Assembly: GCA_947174635.1 (NCBI GenBank)
Contig: CAMWJS010000013.1
Coordinates: forward strand, 1-60,055
Source: an uncultured Muribaculaceae bacterium
Lineage (GTDB): Bacteria; Bacteroidota; Bacteroidia; Bacteroidales; Muribaculaceae
DNA: 60,055 bases
Direction of reading: 5' to 3'
Positions 51,034-58,988 of the stretch are shown here, in pieces (position 1 is the stretch's first letter; each line of letters opens with the position of its first letter). A model generated the notes under the pieces. That model ran no database searches and was not told the origin of the DNA. It was given only the letters and a program-made list of their open reading frames with translations. The position numbers were made by a program, and so were the translations under genes.

Positions 51034-53417
51034 GATGTTGCCAGTTGTGTGTCGTTAAGCGCGCCCATCAGGGCCTCAAGCATTGCAGTTTTGACCTGCT
51101 CGGTGCTTTCGCCGACGGTCGCGCTGTGTATCTCGAAACGCTCAACAAGTTTTTCAATGTTGATTGTAATATTTTTGATTTTGCCCCCTCCGTCGGAACC
51201 TGCGGAACTGTCCCCAGGATTGGGGGTGACAGATGGGATTGTTAATGTAGGTGGGGTTGTTATATCAGGTGAATCAACTGTGGGGACTTCAGCACCGGAA
51301 GCGTTGCCATCTTCCCCGCCAGTGTCATTTGTCCCAGAATGGTCCTTAGCCCAACTTGCATCGGCCGAAGCTCTTGCCAGCTTCTTGATATAATCTACTC
51401 CCGGCAAGTATTTTATTATTTTATTAACTTGGTCAATGAGCCAATTTATAGAGTCAATAAATATGTTTTTAATGCCGGCCCATAGATTAGAGAAAAAGCC
51501 TCCTACTGTGTTGACAATTCCCTTAAATACATTTACCAATGGCTGGCATATCTTACTAAAAAAGGCTATAACTTTTTGTACACCTGTTTTTATGACATTA
51601 ATAACGCCTGTAACAAATGATTTTACTTTTTCAAAAGCACCTATCACTATCCCTTTAATCGCGTCAACGACTAAAGTTATAGCATTCCATACTTTTTGGA
51701 AAAAACCTAATATTGCCTGACCTATGGCTATAAAAAACTGTTTGACTCCGGCAAATAAGGCTTTTATTGTTTCCCAGACCGTAAAGACGGCCAACCTGAA
51801 CCCATAGCATTTGTCCCATAAATATTTGAAAAGTGCAATTAGTGCGGCCACCGCTGCCGCTATCCAACCAACAATAGGGATATTCATAATTGCTATACCA
51901 ACAGCTCTACACGCGGAAGTCGCTGCACCCTGAAACACCTTAAATGAAGTTGAAGCGGTGGCGGAGAATGCGACCGACGCGGTACCGCCGGTAACGAATG
52001 ACAGAACTAACGCGCCCAGGCCTTTGAGGGCGTTAAATATACCGACCGTTGCAAAGCGCACAAGGCTAATGGTGGCGCGTCCCATATTGCCTATGAAGCC
52101 CAGTGATATCATGTTGCTTGTGGTGAGGGTGCCGTTCATCAGCGCGACGCTGACAGCTGCCGACCTTACCCATCCGACAATCCCGGACCACATACCGGCC
52201 CAGTTAAGTCCCTTAATAAGCAGCATGAGTTTCCAGCCGGCGGTCAGCAATGGGGCAAGCTGCGCCAATGGCACAAGCGCCGAAGTCAGGACACCGCACC
52301 ATAGTGAAAAATCACCAGTGGCCTGAAATATGGAAATTTTCAGGTCCTCGAACTGTTGGTTAACTCTTGCCTGTCGCTCGGCGTAGCTGTCCATAACAAT
52401 AGCCGCCTGCTCGGTCGCACTGTTGGTGCCTGTCACTGCATCGGTGAATCCTTGCAGACTGTCGGTGCCCTGGATAAGGGCGCGCGCAGCGTTGGCATTT
52501 TCAACGCCAAAGAATTTTGACAGCAGGGCGGAGTCATTAAGCATCGGTTTCAGCATCTCGAGGCGCTCCTTAAGACTCTTGGAGTTGTCACCCAGGGCAA
52601 CAACATCAATGCCGGCTTTTTCCAATTCCTCGCGTGCCTGCTTCTCGACAAAACGGCCTTTGCTTAGCTGACCCAGTACGTTGCGGAGGGCAACGCCGCC
52701 CTCACTGGCTTTTTTGCCGGCTTTGTCAAGCACCTGTATTGCGGCGTTCGTTTCCTCAAAGCTGACGTTTGCAGCTTTGGCCGCCATGCCGCATTGTGTC
52801 AATGCCGCACTGATTGCCGGAAGTTCTGCGGATCCTGCCTGGCCCGCCGCTGCCATCACGTTCATCATGCGCGCCATCTCCTCGCTCGCCGCAGTCGGGT
52901 CCTCCAGACTGACGCCGTACTGGTTCATCGCCGTGGTCAGCACCTGCGCCGCGGCCACACCGTCGCCCCCCATCAGCTTGCTCGTCGTCTGTATGCAGTC
53001 CCCCATCGCGCTCAGAGCTTCCGGATATTTGCCCAGCTCCGGGCTCAGCTGCGAGAGCAACAGTTTGTACCCCTCCACGGCCACGCTGGCGTCCGTACCA
53101 AACGCCTTGGCACTCTGTCGGGCAAAAGTCTCGATCTGTTTCAAACCGTCACCCGTCACGCCCGCAACCGCACTCAAGTCGTGCATTTGGCTGTCCAGTT
53201 TTATGCCCGCGCTGCTCAGTTCCGCAAAGCCCTGCGCCATGCTCTGCGCCACGTTTTTAGCATAATCAAACATCATGCAAGCGGCCGTAAACGACTGCAC
53301 GGCATTCTGCGCTCCATCAACCTGGGCTGAAAATGCCCCCGTTGCCGCGCTCATGCCATTTATCTGGGCACTGAAATTGCCCCCAATGTTAAAAACGTAG
53401 TCAAATACGCTTGCCAT
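51030..53417 (-). CDS. Tail tape measure protein
   Basis: This 795-residue protein sets tail length. The N-terminal third carries the TP901-type core (LSAVAGVTGDGLKQIETFAR, AVEGYKLLLSQL, QVLTTAMNQYGV, FEETNAAIQVLDKAG). Hydrophobic segments lie in the middle (about 365-560), and an amphipathic region follows (about 560-730). The end is a Gly/Asp/Pro-rich linker and a helix. The part encoded at about 51360-51960 is markedly richer in A+T than the rest, which suggests recombination within the gene. Confidence 0.93.
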   Translation of the reverse strand: MASVFDYVFNIGGNFSAQINGMSAATGAFSAQVDGAQNAVQSFTAACMMFDYAKNVAQSMAQGFAELSSAGIKLDSQMHDLSAVAGVTGDGLKQIETFARQSAKAFGTDASVAVEGYKLLLSQLSPELGKYPEALSAMGDCIQTTSKLMGGDGVAAAQVLTTAMNQYGVSLEDPTAASEEMARMMNVMAAAGQAGSAELPAISAALTQCGMAAKAANVSFEETNAAIQVLDKAGKKASEGGVALRNVLGQLSKGRFVEKQAREELEKAGIDVVALGDNSKSLKERLEMLKPMLNDSALLSKFFGVENANAARALIQGTDSLQGFTDAVTGTNSATEQAAIVMDSYAERQARVNQQFEDLKISIFQATGDFSLWCGVLTSALVPLAQLAPLLTAGWKLMLLIKGLNWAGMWSGIVGWVRSAAVSVALMNGTLTTSNMISLGFIGNMGRATISLVRFATVGIFNALKGLGALVLSFVTGGTASVAFSATASTSFKVFQGAATSACRAVGIAIMNIPIVGWIAAAVAALIALFKYLWDKCYGFRLAVFTVWETIKALFAGVKQFFIAIGQAILGFFQKVWNAITLVVDAIKGIVIGAFEKVKSFVTGVINVIKTGVQKVIAFFSKICQPLVNVFKGIVNTVGGFFSNLWAGIKNIFIDSINWLIDQVNKIIKYLPGVDYIKKLARASADASWAKDHSGTNDTGGEDGNASGAEVPTVDSPDITTPPTLTIPSVTPNPGDSSAGSDGGGKIKNITINIEKLVERFEIHSATVGESTEQVKTAMLEALMGALNDTQLATS

Positions 53418-53440
53418 GTCGTTTATTTTTGTTATATTTG
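53411..53440 (+). promoter_or_regulatory. Plus-strand promoter inside the phage late operon
   Basis: TTGC (53411-53414), 18 bases, TATATTTG (53433-53440) is a consensus promoter pointing opposite to the surrounding phage genes and lying 35 bases before a small plus-strand gene. Confidence 0.6.
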
Positions 53441-53475
53441 TGTAGTCGTTACAAGTCGCACGGCCTCTTTATATC

Positions 53476-53649
53476 ATGGATTTTATTATTGGCATACTCG
53501 GAAAAATTATCGGCGTTCTCCTGTTGCTTGGCATTATCGCCTGGCTGCTCGGCTTTATCCGTGCTATTGCCGGATTAGCCAAAGGCGAGAGTTTCTCGTT
53601 CTTTCTGCCTTTCGGCTTTCTTTCATCGAAGTGCAACAAACGCCCCTAA
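53476..53649 (+). CDS. 57-residue membrane protein on the opposite strand (moron-like)
   Basis: This short frame, MDFIIGILGKIIGVLLLLGI then IAWLLGFIRAIAGLAKGESF, has one long membrane helix and a basic C-terminus (CNKRP). It occupies exactly the gap between the tape measure start (53417) and the end of the chaperone extension (53646), on the strand opposite to all neighbouring phage genes, with its own consensus promoter. Such independently transcribed insertions are called morons and often act in the lysogen, for example in superinfection exclusion. The function here is unknown. Confidence 0.6.
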   Translation: MDFIIGILGKIIGVLLLLGIIAWLLGFIRAIAGLAKGESFSFFLPFGFLSSKCNKRP

Positions 53650-53843
53650 CTATTGCCGTCGCTGAAAAGTGACGTGATAAGTTCCGCCTGGTTCCTGTTC
53701 CTCCACCGCTCCAGCCATAGAGCCTCACAGTAGAGCCGCGCCCATTCCTCCTCCGTCTCAATCTTTTCAGCATCGACGTGCAGGTTCGCCCGGATTAGGG
53801 CGCACCCCTTGGCGAAGCCGTCCTCATCGTCCGACTCCGCCAA
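53646..53843 (-). CDS. Frameshift extension of the tail assembly chaperone
   Basis: This frame (AESDDEDGFAKGCALIRANL to FSDGNS) has no ATG; it opens with TTG and is continuous upstream with the -1 frame at the end of the preceding gene. It is best read as the C-terminal part of a fusion made by a -1 ribosomal frameshift at 53861-53867, giving a product of about 185 residues. Tail assembly chaperones of many phages are made as such short and long forms (lambda gpG/gpGT). Confidence 0.8.
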   Translation of the reverse strand: MAESDDEDGFAKGCALIRANLHVDAEKIETEEEWARLYCEALWLERWRNRNQAELITSLFSDGNS

Positions 53844-53854
53844 TGTGTGCGCCT

Positions 53855-54202
53855 CTACAAGTTTTTTATTGAGCCCATGCAGCCGTTAACCAGCTTGCCA
53901 AGCTGCACCTGCACAGCCATGAAAAGAATCGCGTCTGTGCGCAGCGCCTCGCTGCCACCCAGCCAACAGTTATTTAGCAACACTTTGCCGGCTTCCACTT
54001 CATCGGTCTTGCTTAGTTTGGTGACTGCCTTTATCGTCTGGAAGTCCGGGCGACGAAAATAGCCTATATGGGTGTCTCCGTCCTCCACTATGTCCACGCG
54101 GTGGATTCTTCCGTGTTTGGTCTGGAATGCCTGAATTTGTGCCTCGGCAACCCCGCCGTCAAACGTGCGGCCGGTCTGCTCTTTGTTCTCTGTTGTTGCC
54201 AT
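53855..54202 (-). CDS. Tail assembly chaperone, short form
   Basis: This 115-residue protein starts MATTENKEQTGRTFDGGVAE. A helical core follows (TIKAVTKLSKTDEVEAGKVL, then ILFMAVQVQLGKLVNG). It lies between the tail tube and tape measure genes, the fixed place of tail assembly chaperones, which coat the tape measure during assembly. It ends in SIKNL just after the slippery sequence, so a fraction of ribosomes would continue into the 53646-53843 frame. Confidence 0.8.
   Translation of the reverse strand: MATTENKEQTGRTFDGGVAEAQIQAFQTKHGRIHRVDIVEDGDTHIGYFRRPDFQTIKAVTKLSKTDEVEAGKVLLNNCWLGGSEALRTDAILFMAVQVQLGKLVNGCMGSIKNL
53861..53867 (-). other. -1 programmed frameshift site A AAA AAC
   Basis: On the minus strand the zero frame reads TCA ATA AAA AAC TTG TAG. 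The heptamer A AAA AAC is in the correct phase for tandem slippage, and the stop follows one codon later. The -1 frame continues open for 71 further codons. Confidence 0.85.
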
Positions 54203-54252
54203 GTCTGTTTAATTGATTTTAAGCGGTGTTTTAATTGGTTATCGCCTTGGCG

Positions 54253-54307
54253 CTTTGCCTCGGCAAAGATTTCAAGTGGCCGTTAAGGTCTCAGCCCCCA
54301 ACGGCCA
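54253..54307 (-). promoter_or_regulatory. Two hairpins between tail tube and chaperone genes
   Basis: TGGCCGTT (54277-54284) pairs with AACGGCCA (54300-54307). Next to it CTTTGCC-TC-GGCAAAG (54253-54268) forms a second stem. They fill the 129-base space between the abundant tube protein gene and the chaperone gene, and may protect the tube mRNA end or reduce read-through. Confidence 0.5.
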
Positions 54308-54331
54308 TTGTTGTGTAGTCCCTGGGGCGGC

Positions 54332-54778
54332 CTACGCCGTCTTGCCCCATTCGATATGTGAGGGAACCAGCGGCAGCTCCACCTCCTGCCCCGTGTCCCC
54401 CTCTTTCCATTTGCGCGCATTGGCCGATATGTGGCAGTTGCGGATCTTGTCAGTCACCACAATGCCGCCGGCCGGCAAATAGCTCACCTGGATCTCGATT
54501 GGCGGTAAGTCTTGCAACCGCCCGTTGAGGCTCTGCGACTGGAGCGCCTGCACCTCCTCCTGATAGAGAATTAGCTTCGCCCCCGGCGTTATGCGCCCCT
54601 TGGCGCGCCCCACAGGGTGGCGACCTGCCCCCCACTTGTTCACAATCTCCTGCTCGTCGCTGTACTCTACGCCGACAATGCCCGTTACAGGCACGCCGCC
54701 GACAAGCACCACAATGTCAGCCCACGCCACCAGCATACCGTTGACCATAGGCACGCCATTGTTGATTACTGTTGCCAT
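54332..54778 (-). CDS. Tail tube protein
   Basis: This 148-residue beta-rich protein starts MATVINNGVPMVNGMLVAWA. It follows the sheath gene and precedes the chaperone gene, the standard position of the contractile tail tube. The pattern VTGIVGVEYSDEQEIVNKWG and the C-terminal CHISANARKWKEGDTGQEVE fit tube proteins. Confidence 0.8.
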   Translation of the reverse strand: MATVINNGVPMVNGMLVAWADIVVLVGGVPVTGIVGVEYSDEQEIVNKWGAGRHPVGRAKGRITPGAKLILYQEEVQALQSQSLNGRLQDLPPIEIQVSYLPAGGIVVTDKIRNCHISANARKWKEGDTGQEVELPLVPSHIEWGKTA

Positions 54779-54822
54779 TGCTCTTTAATTTTTTGGTTAA
54801 GTCCGGTAGCTTCAGCTGCCGG

Positions 54823-56004
54823 TCATACACTTTTTGCAAACCCGATTTTTATTCTCACGTGGCGCATCACGGGCACCGCCACGTTCTTGATCACGATTTC
54901 CACCGTGCCAGTGCTTGCCACGTCCTGCGCCGGGTCGATCTCGGCCTTGTAGCCGCTCAGTTCCCCCGCGCGCTCCATCGCCTCAAGCGCCTGGTTCGCT
55001 ACCGTTTCAAGGTGCGCCACGGTATAACTCGCCAGCTGGCCCGTCGCCGCGTCCACATAGACGTTGCCGCCGAGCTCCGGCTTCATGTAAGTGCGTATGC
55101 CGCGCACGGCCTTGTCCATCGTGCGCACGCTCTCGATCGCCGCGTAGTCGCTTATGCCCGAGTCCATCGTGTGGCTGTCGTTCATATAGCTGCCCGCCAG
55201 CCCCGTGTGCGTCACAAAGAAAAGATAACGCCCCGTGTTGTCAAGCGTCTCAATCAGAGCCTTGTCCACATCGCGCACCAGAGTGCCGTCGCCAAATGCC
55301 GGCAGGCTCACGCCGGTGGGAAATTCTTTGATATAGGCGATTGACTGGTGCACCTTTGCACGACTCAGCAAACCCAGCACAATGCCCAGGCCGCTGACGC
55401 TCGCCTTTGTCGCGTTCCCCTTGTCCTTCATCAGCTCAGCGCCCACGCCGCTCCCTGCCTGGCCGATTACCACGCTGACGCGGCTCTTGTTCTCGCCCGC
55501 AAGGTTTACGGCCAGCTGCTTCACGCTCGCCACCTTGGGCGCATAGACCACCGACAACTCGGCCTCTTCCTCCGCCAGAGCCTCGGCAACCCCTTGCAGG
55601 GTCGTCAGGTCGTCGCCGCCCGCAAGAGCCACGTCGCCACACCACACGCCCATCTGGCGAATGCGCCCCCCGGCGAAGTTCTGCACCGTCTTAAGCTCGG
55701 CGAATGTCTGCGCCCCCTGTGGCTTCTCAAAGATACCCACGTAGAGGCTCACGGCCGGGTTGAGGCGGTAGAGCTCGCTCAGCTGATAGTGCAGCACTCG
55801 CACCGTCCAGCTCCCCGCGTCCGCGGTTATGCCGGCCGCCTCGGCCGCGTCTATCGTGCTCAGCGCCTGCACACGCTCGGTCTTGAATGCGTCGGGAATG
55901 TCGGCCGCCGCCATGTAGAACACAAGGCCCGTTATATGGTCCTCGCCCGGCAAGCTCTTGGGGACATTGCCGTTCTCTCTCTTTATTGCCAGACTGGTGC
56001 CCAT
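54823..56004 (-). CDS. Contractile tail sheath protein (DUF2586-like)
   Basis: This 393-residue protein surrounds the tail tube and contracts at infection. It contains VFYMAAADIPDAF, a central Rossmann-like region (VSVVIGQAGSGVGAELM, GIVLGLLSRAKVHQSIAYIK), YLFFVTHTGLAGSYMNDSHT and a C-terminal domain with a typical long helix (ASYTVAHLETVANQALEAME). The ATG at 56004 overlaps the previous stop in TGATG; a GTG one codon upstream is also in frame. It defines the phage as a myovirus-type. Confidence 0.9.
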   Translation of the reverse strand: MGTSLAIKRENGNVPKSLPGEDHITGLVFYMAAADIPDAFKTERVQALSTIDAAEAAGITADAGSWTVRVLHYQLSELYRLNPAVSLYVGIFEKPQGAQTFAELKTVQNFAGGRIRQMGVWCGDVALAGGDDLTTLQGVAEALAEEEAELSVVYAPKVASVKQLAVNLAGENKSRVSVVIGQAGSGVGAELMKDKGNATKASVSGLGIVLGLLSRAKVHQSIAYIKEFPTGVSLPAFGDGTLVRDVDKALIETLDNTGRYLFFVTHTGLAGSYMNDSHTMDSGISDYAAIESVRTMDKAVRGIRTYMKPELGGNVYVDAATGQLASYTVAHLETVANQALEAMERAGELSGYKAEIDPAQDVASTGTVEIVIKNVAVPVMRHVRIKIGFAKSV

Positions 56005-56369
56005 CACGCCTCTACTTTTAAGGGTTCAGAGTTGCCCAGGTTCTTGCCGTGCGCCCGGGCGTTGCTCTCCTGGTCGAAGCACTGCCCGTCGTCTGTTACC
56101 CACACGCATTTAAGCCCGTGGCGCAGGCAGGCGGCCAGACCGATTGCGCGCAGCGCTCCCGTGGCTTCCTTTCCATTTGTGCGCTCGGCTTTGGGCTTGG
56201 ACTCGGCCTGCTTCCCTTTGCCGGATTTAGTCGGGACGGCGGCAACCTCGGCCGCTGCCGTTGCCACTTCCTTGGCGCTCGCCGCTCCGGCGGCGGTTGC
56301 CTCGGCTATGGCCTGCACGTTCTCCGCTACTGTATCAGCGGCGGTCTTATTTTTGGTTTCGTTGCTCAT
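56004..56369 (-). CDS. Small phage protein with Ala-rich N-terminus
   Basis: This 121-residue protein starts MSNETKNKTAADTVAENVQA. It has a long Ala/Glu/Lys-rich helix (about 8-70) and a compact C-terminal end CVWVTDDGQCFDQESNARAH that I have seen as a small C-terminal motif in phage proteins of this order. It overlaps the neighbours at both ends (ATGA, TGATG). The role is unknown. Confidence 0.65.
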   Translation of the reverse strand: MSNETKNKTAADTVAENVQAIAEATAAGAASAKEVATAAAEVAAVPTKSGKGKQAESKPKAERTNGKEATGALRAIGLAACLRHGLKCVWVTDDGQCFDQESNARAHGKNLGNSEPLKVEA

Positions 56370-56917
56370 GTCTTTTTGCGTTTTCTGATTTTGAAAAATA
56401 TCCACCCGGCTCCCGCCAGGATCATTATTGCCGCCGCCCATGCCGCGCCCTGTTTCAGGCGCTCCCACAGGCTCGGCGCTCTCTCGGCCGTTACAGTCAC
56501 CTCGGACAATTGGGTGTCGAGCCTCTCGACCGCCGCTTCCTCCGTCGCTTCGGCCGTGCCGCCGGCCGTTTCCTCCAGCTGCGCCCGGCTCTGGCTTTCC
56601 TCGCCATGCCTCTGCCGGATCCGTGCCTTGACCGGGTGCTCCCCGGTCGTCGGGTCGGCCGGTTGCGTGGTGTCGTAGATTTCAACCTCCGTCACCGTCG
56701 CCCCCCGGCTCTCCGTCTCCGTCGTCAGGGTCGCCGCGTGCTGCTGTTCTTTCCGGCTTTCGCTCCGGACCGTCGTCTCTGCCTGTGCCGCCGCCTCTGT
56801 CCGGCTCTGCTCCGCCACCTTTCGGGTGGAGCAGCAGCTCGTGTTTGACAGGGCAACGGTCAATATAGCGACAGCCCCAAATGCGGTCCAAAGCCGTTTT
56901 GAGTTTCTGAACATCAT
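56366..56917 (-). CDS. Unimolecular-spanin-like protein (lipobox plus C-terminal membrane helix)
   Basis: This 183-residue protein has an N-terminal lipoprotein signal (AILTVALSNTSCC, Cys28) and a periplasmic coiled coil rich in Glu, Gln and Thr (about 35-145). A C-terminal membrane helix follows (QGAAWAAAIMILAGAGWIFF), then a basic end RKRKKT. A lipid anchor at one end and an inner-membrane helix at the other is the layout of u-spanins, which fuse inner and outer membranes in lysis. It lies beside the amidase gene. Its first 236 bases overlap the upstream gene in another frame. Confidence 0.75.
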   Translation of the reverse strand: MMFRNSKRLWTAFGAVAILTVALSNTSCCSTRKVAEQSRTEAAAQAETTVRSESRKEQQHAATLTTETESRGATVTEVEIYDTTQPADPTTGEHPVKARIRQRHGEESQSRAQLEETAGGTAEATEEAAVERLDTQLSEVTVTAERAPSLWERLKQGAAWAAAIMILAGAGWIFFKIRKRKKT

Positions 56918-57167
56918 TGCGTAAGTTGTTTATTTCGGCTTTGAGCGGCGGAACAATACTCTCCATAAGTATGTCCGCAGCCTTGCGCACGTTCTCCAGT
57001 TCGTGGCTCTTGACCTCCGCGAGCTTGTCTTTCATCTCGGCCCGCAGCCGGTCAAGTTCTATCCTGTATTTGTCGCGCTCCAGCTTACGGCCTACCCACG
57101 CCCCGATTGGGGCCGCTATCGCCGCCGAAAGCGCCGATATTATGATCGTTAATATTTCGCCGCTCAT
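56682..57167 (-). CDS. Rz-like membrane-anchored coiled-coil protein
   Basis: This 161-residue protein has an N-terminal membrane helix (ILTIIISALSAAIAAPIGAW, about 5-24) and a long coiled coil (ERDKYRIELDRLRAEMKDKL onward to about 100). After about 115 it turns into low-complexity Gly/Asp/Pro/Arg sequence. It looks like an i-spanin or holin-associated protein. The low-complexity tail is exactly the part that overlaps the next gene in a different frame, so that part is probably overprinted. Confidence 0.7.
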   Translation of the reverse strand: MSGEILTIIISALSAAIAAPIGAWVGRKLERDKYRIELDRLRAEMKDKLAEVKSHELENVRKAADILMESIVPPLKAEINNLRNDVQKLKTALDRIWGCRYIDRCPVKHELLLHPKGGGAEPDRGGGTGRDDGPERKPERTAARGDPDDGDGEPGGDGDGG

Positions 57168-57175
57168 TCATGTTG

Positions 57176-57805
57176 TTACTGTTTAATGCCCACCTGCGTG
57201 AGCCATTCCTTTACGTTGAAACTCGGACACCCCTTGTTGGCAAATTCATTGTGTCCGTGCACCGTCGACCCGGGGTAGCGCCCGAGCAACTCTTTTACGA
57301 GCTTTTCAAGCGCGGCCCGCTGTGCCGGGGTGCGCGTGTCCTTGCTCTTTTTGTTCCAGTCCGGGACCGTGCGCCCGGGGCACCCGCCCACCAGGCTCAC
57401 GCCGATTGACCGCGTGTTGTGCCCCGTACAGTGCGCCCCGGCTATCGCCTCGGGACGGCCGGCATGGACTTTGCCGTCCCGCCCGATTATGAAGTGATAG
57501 CCTACATCCGAAAAGCCCCGCGCAAGGTGCATTTGCCTTATCTGCGCCACCGTGTAGTCCTCGCCCTCCGGCGTGGCCGTGCAGTGCAGAATGATTTCAT
57601 CGACCCTGCGACTGCACCGGGCAACGCCCAAAGCCGCCCACGTCTGTGACCCGACAACGCCGTCAGCTTTCAGCCCCTTGCGCTTCTGAAACTCTTTGAC
57701 CGCTTCCTCGGTCAAGGGTCCGAATATGCCGTCGGGCATCAGGTTTAATTTGCCTTGCAGGGTCTTGACTTCCGCCCCGCAGCTGCCTCGCTTTAGTGTT
57801 GTCAT
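57176..57805 (-). CDS. Endolysin: N-acetylmuramoyl-L-alanine amidase with peptidoglycan-binding domain
   Basis: This 209-residue lysis enzyme cuts the bond between MurNAc and the peptide. The N-terminal PG_binding_1 domain is at about 3-62 (GSCGAEVKTLQGKL, DGIFGPLTEEAVKEFQ, VVGSQTWAAL). The amidase domain follows with zinc ligands in EIILHCTATPEG (His) and HGHNEFANKGCPSF (His and Cys), and GYHFIIGRDGKVHAGRP is the PGRP core. The start at MTTLKRGSCGAEV is chosen. It sits between capsid and tail genes next to the spanin-like genes, forming a lysis cassette. Confidence 0.94.
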   Translation of the reverse strand: MTTLKRGSCGAEVKTLQGKLNLMPDGIFGPLTEEAVKEFQKRKGLKADGVVGSQTWAALGVARCSRRVDEIILHCTATPEGEDYTVAQIRQMHLARGFSDVGYHFIIGRDGKVHAGRPEAIAGAHCTGHNTRSIGVSLVGGCPGRTVPDWNKKSKDTRTPAQRAALEKLVKELLGRYPGSTVHGHNEFANKGCPSFNVKEWLTQVGIKQ

Positions 57806-57867
57806 TCTTTGCGGTTTGTTATTCTGATTTTTGTGCAAAGCGGCTTTCGCCGGTTACGGCTGGGAAT

Positions 57868-58956
57868 TTACGCGGCTTTGTCGCTCATTATGGCCGCGCG
57901 GCACTTCGTTTCACTCAGAGGCAGACAAATGCCGTACTGCTCGAAGTTCACGAGGTTGCGGTGGTGCAACGGGTCGTTTTCGGCCTTGCTGTGATAGAAT
58001 TTTGTAGAGCCTGCGGCTTTCATCATGCGCCCGGCATAGAATGCGACTGAGCTCTGCATGTCGGTGGCCGCCGGGACAGCTCCCCATGCCAGTTTTTTGC
58101 CTGTGGTGGGGTTGTAGTTGGGCGTGCCGTCATACTCGTATATGTCGAAGCCATACAGGCGCCCGATTTTTCCCTCGGTCTGGTTTATGTTGTAGTGCTC
58201 TTTGAAGCGCTGCTCGGTCTGGAGCAGGTCGTTCACATGGTCGGAGCACAACACAAGCACACGGTCCTGTTTGGGGATTCCCATCTTGTCAAAGCTCCTT
58301 TTGAGAGCCAGCAGGTCGTCCGAAGTCATCATCTTGCGACCGCCTGACGCCGCGCCGGTAGTACGCAGCACGGGAATGCCGTTTTCGTTTTCGTTCGGGG
58401 CGATTGCATGGATTGCGCGCTGTCCGAATGTCTCCACAAGGACATCGCGGTGGCGCTCCTGCACGCTCGCCATTTTGTCGTAACTGATTGCGTGCAGCTC
58501 GTCGTCTGTTACCGGGGTGGCCTCCGTGCTGAATTTGTCAAGGCTCACAGGCTTGTCGGCGTCCTCCAGCGCGGTTACAGGGATAGGATAGGTTGTGTTA
58601 TTTACCAGCACTTTAGGGTCGCCGCCGATTTCCACAAAGTGGATCACGTCGTTGTTGACATACTGGTTATAACTGCGGATACGGGCCAGCCAGCCCCATG
58701 ACTCCAGGGCCGTGCGGAATGCCTTGATCTGTTCGCCGGTCCATATCTCTGTGAGCACTCCGGCGCGGAGCGCTCCGCTGGGGGCTGCCCCCTGGAGGGC
58801 GAGCGCCAGAACGTTGCCGGCAATGGCTCCAGCTTCCGGAGCACAGCCGATTGCCACGGCACACGTCGCGCCGGCGGCGGCGTTGAATGTTACGGCCATC
58901 AGCATACAGCCGACAATGCCGAGCAGGGTTTTGAAAATGTTGTTTTTGGGTTTCAT
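57868..58956 (-). CDS. Major capsid protein
   Basis: This 362-residue protein follows the protease/scaffold gene by 32 bases, where the major head protein lies. The body (from about 66, VLTEIWTGEQIKAFRTAL, then DDELHAISYDKMASVQERHR, VLCSDHVNDLLQTEQRF and FYHSKAENDPLHHRNLVNFE) looks like an HK97-fold coat protein. Unusually, residues 8-60 are strongly hydrophobic and Ala-rich, like a signal or membrane helix. They may be a cleaved extension or internal scaffold. Confidence 0.8.
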   Translation of the reverse strand: MKPKNNIFKTLLGIVGCMLMAVTFNAAAGATCAVAIGCAPEAGAIAGNVLALALQGAAPSGALRAGVLTEIWTGEQIKAFRTALESWGWLARIRSYNQYVNNDVIHFVEIGGDPKVLVNNTTYPIPVTALEDADKPVSLDKFSTEATPVTDDELHAISYDKMASVQERHRDVLVETFGQRAIHAIAPNENENGIPVLRTTGAASGGRKMMTSDDLLALKRSFDKMGIPKQDRVLVLCSDHVNDLLQTEQRFKEHYNINQTEGKIGRLYGFDIYEYDGTPNYNPTTGKKLAWGAVPAATDMQSSVAFYAGRMMKAAGSTKFYHSKAENDPLHHRNLVNFEQYGICLPLSETKCRAAIMSDKAA

Positions 58957-58988
58957 TGTTGTTTATGGGTTATTTGTTCTTGCGGGTT

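Noticed and set aside
55348-56388. Plus-strand frame of 346 codons opposite the sheath gene
   Set aside because: It is antisense to the sheath gene, His/Arg/Ala-rich with no recognisable domain.
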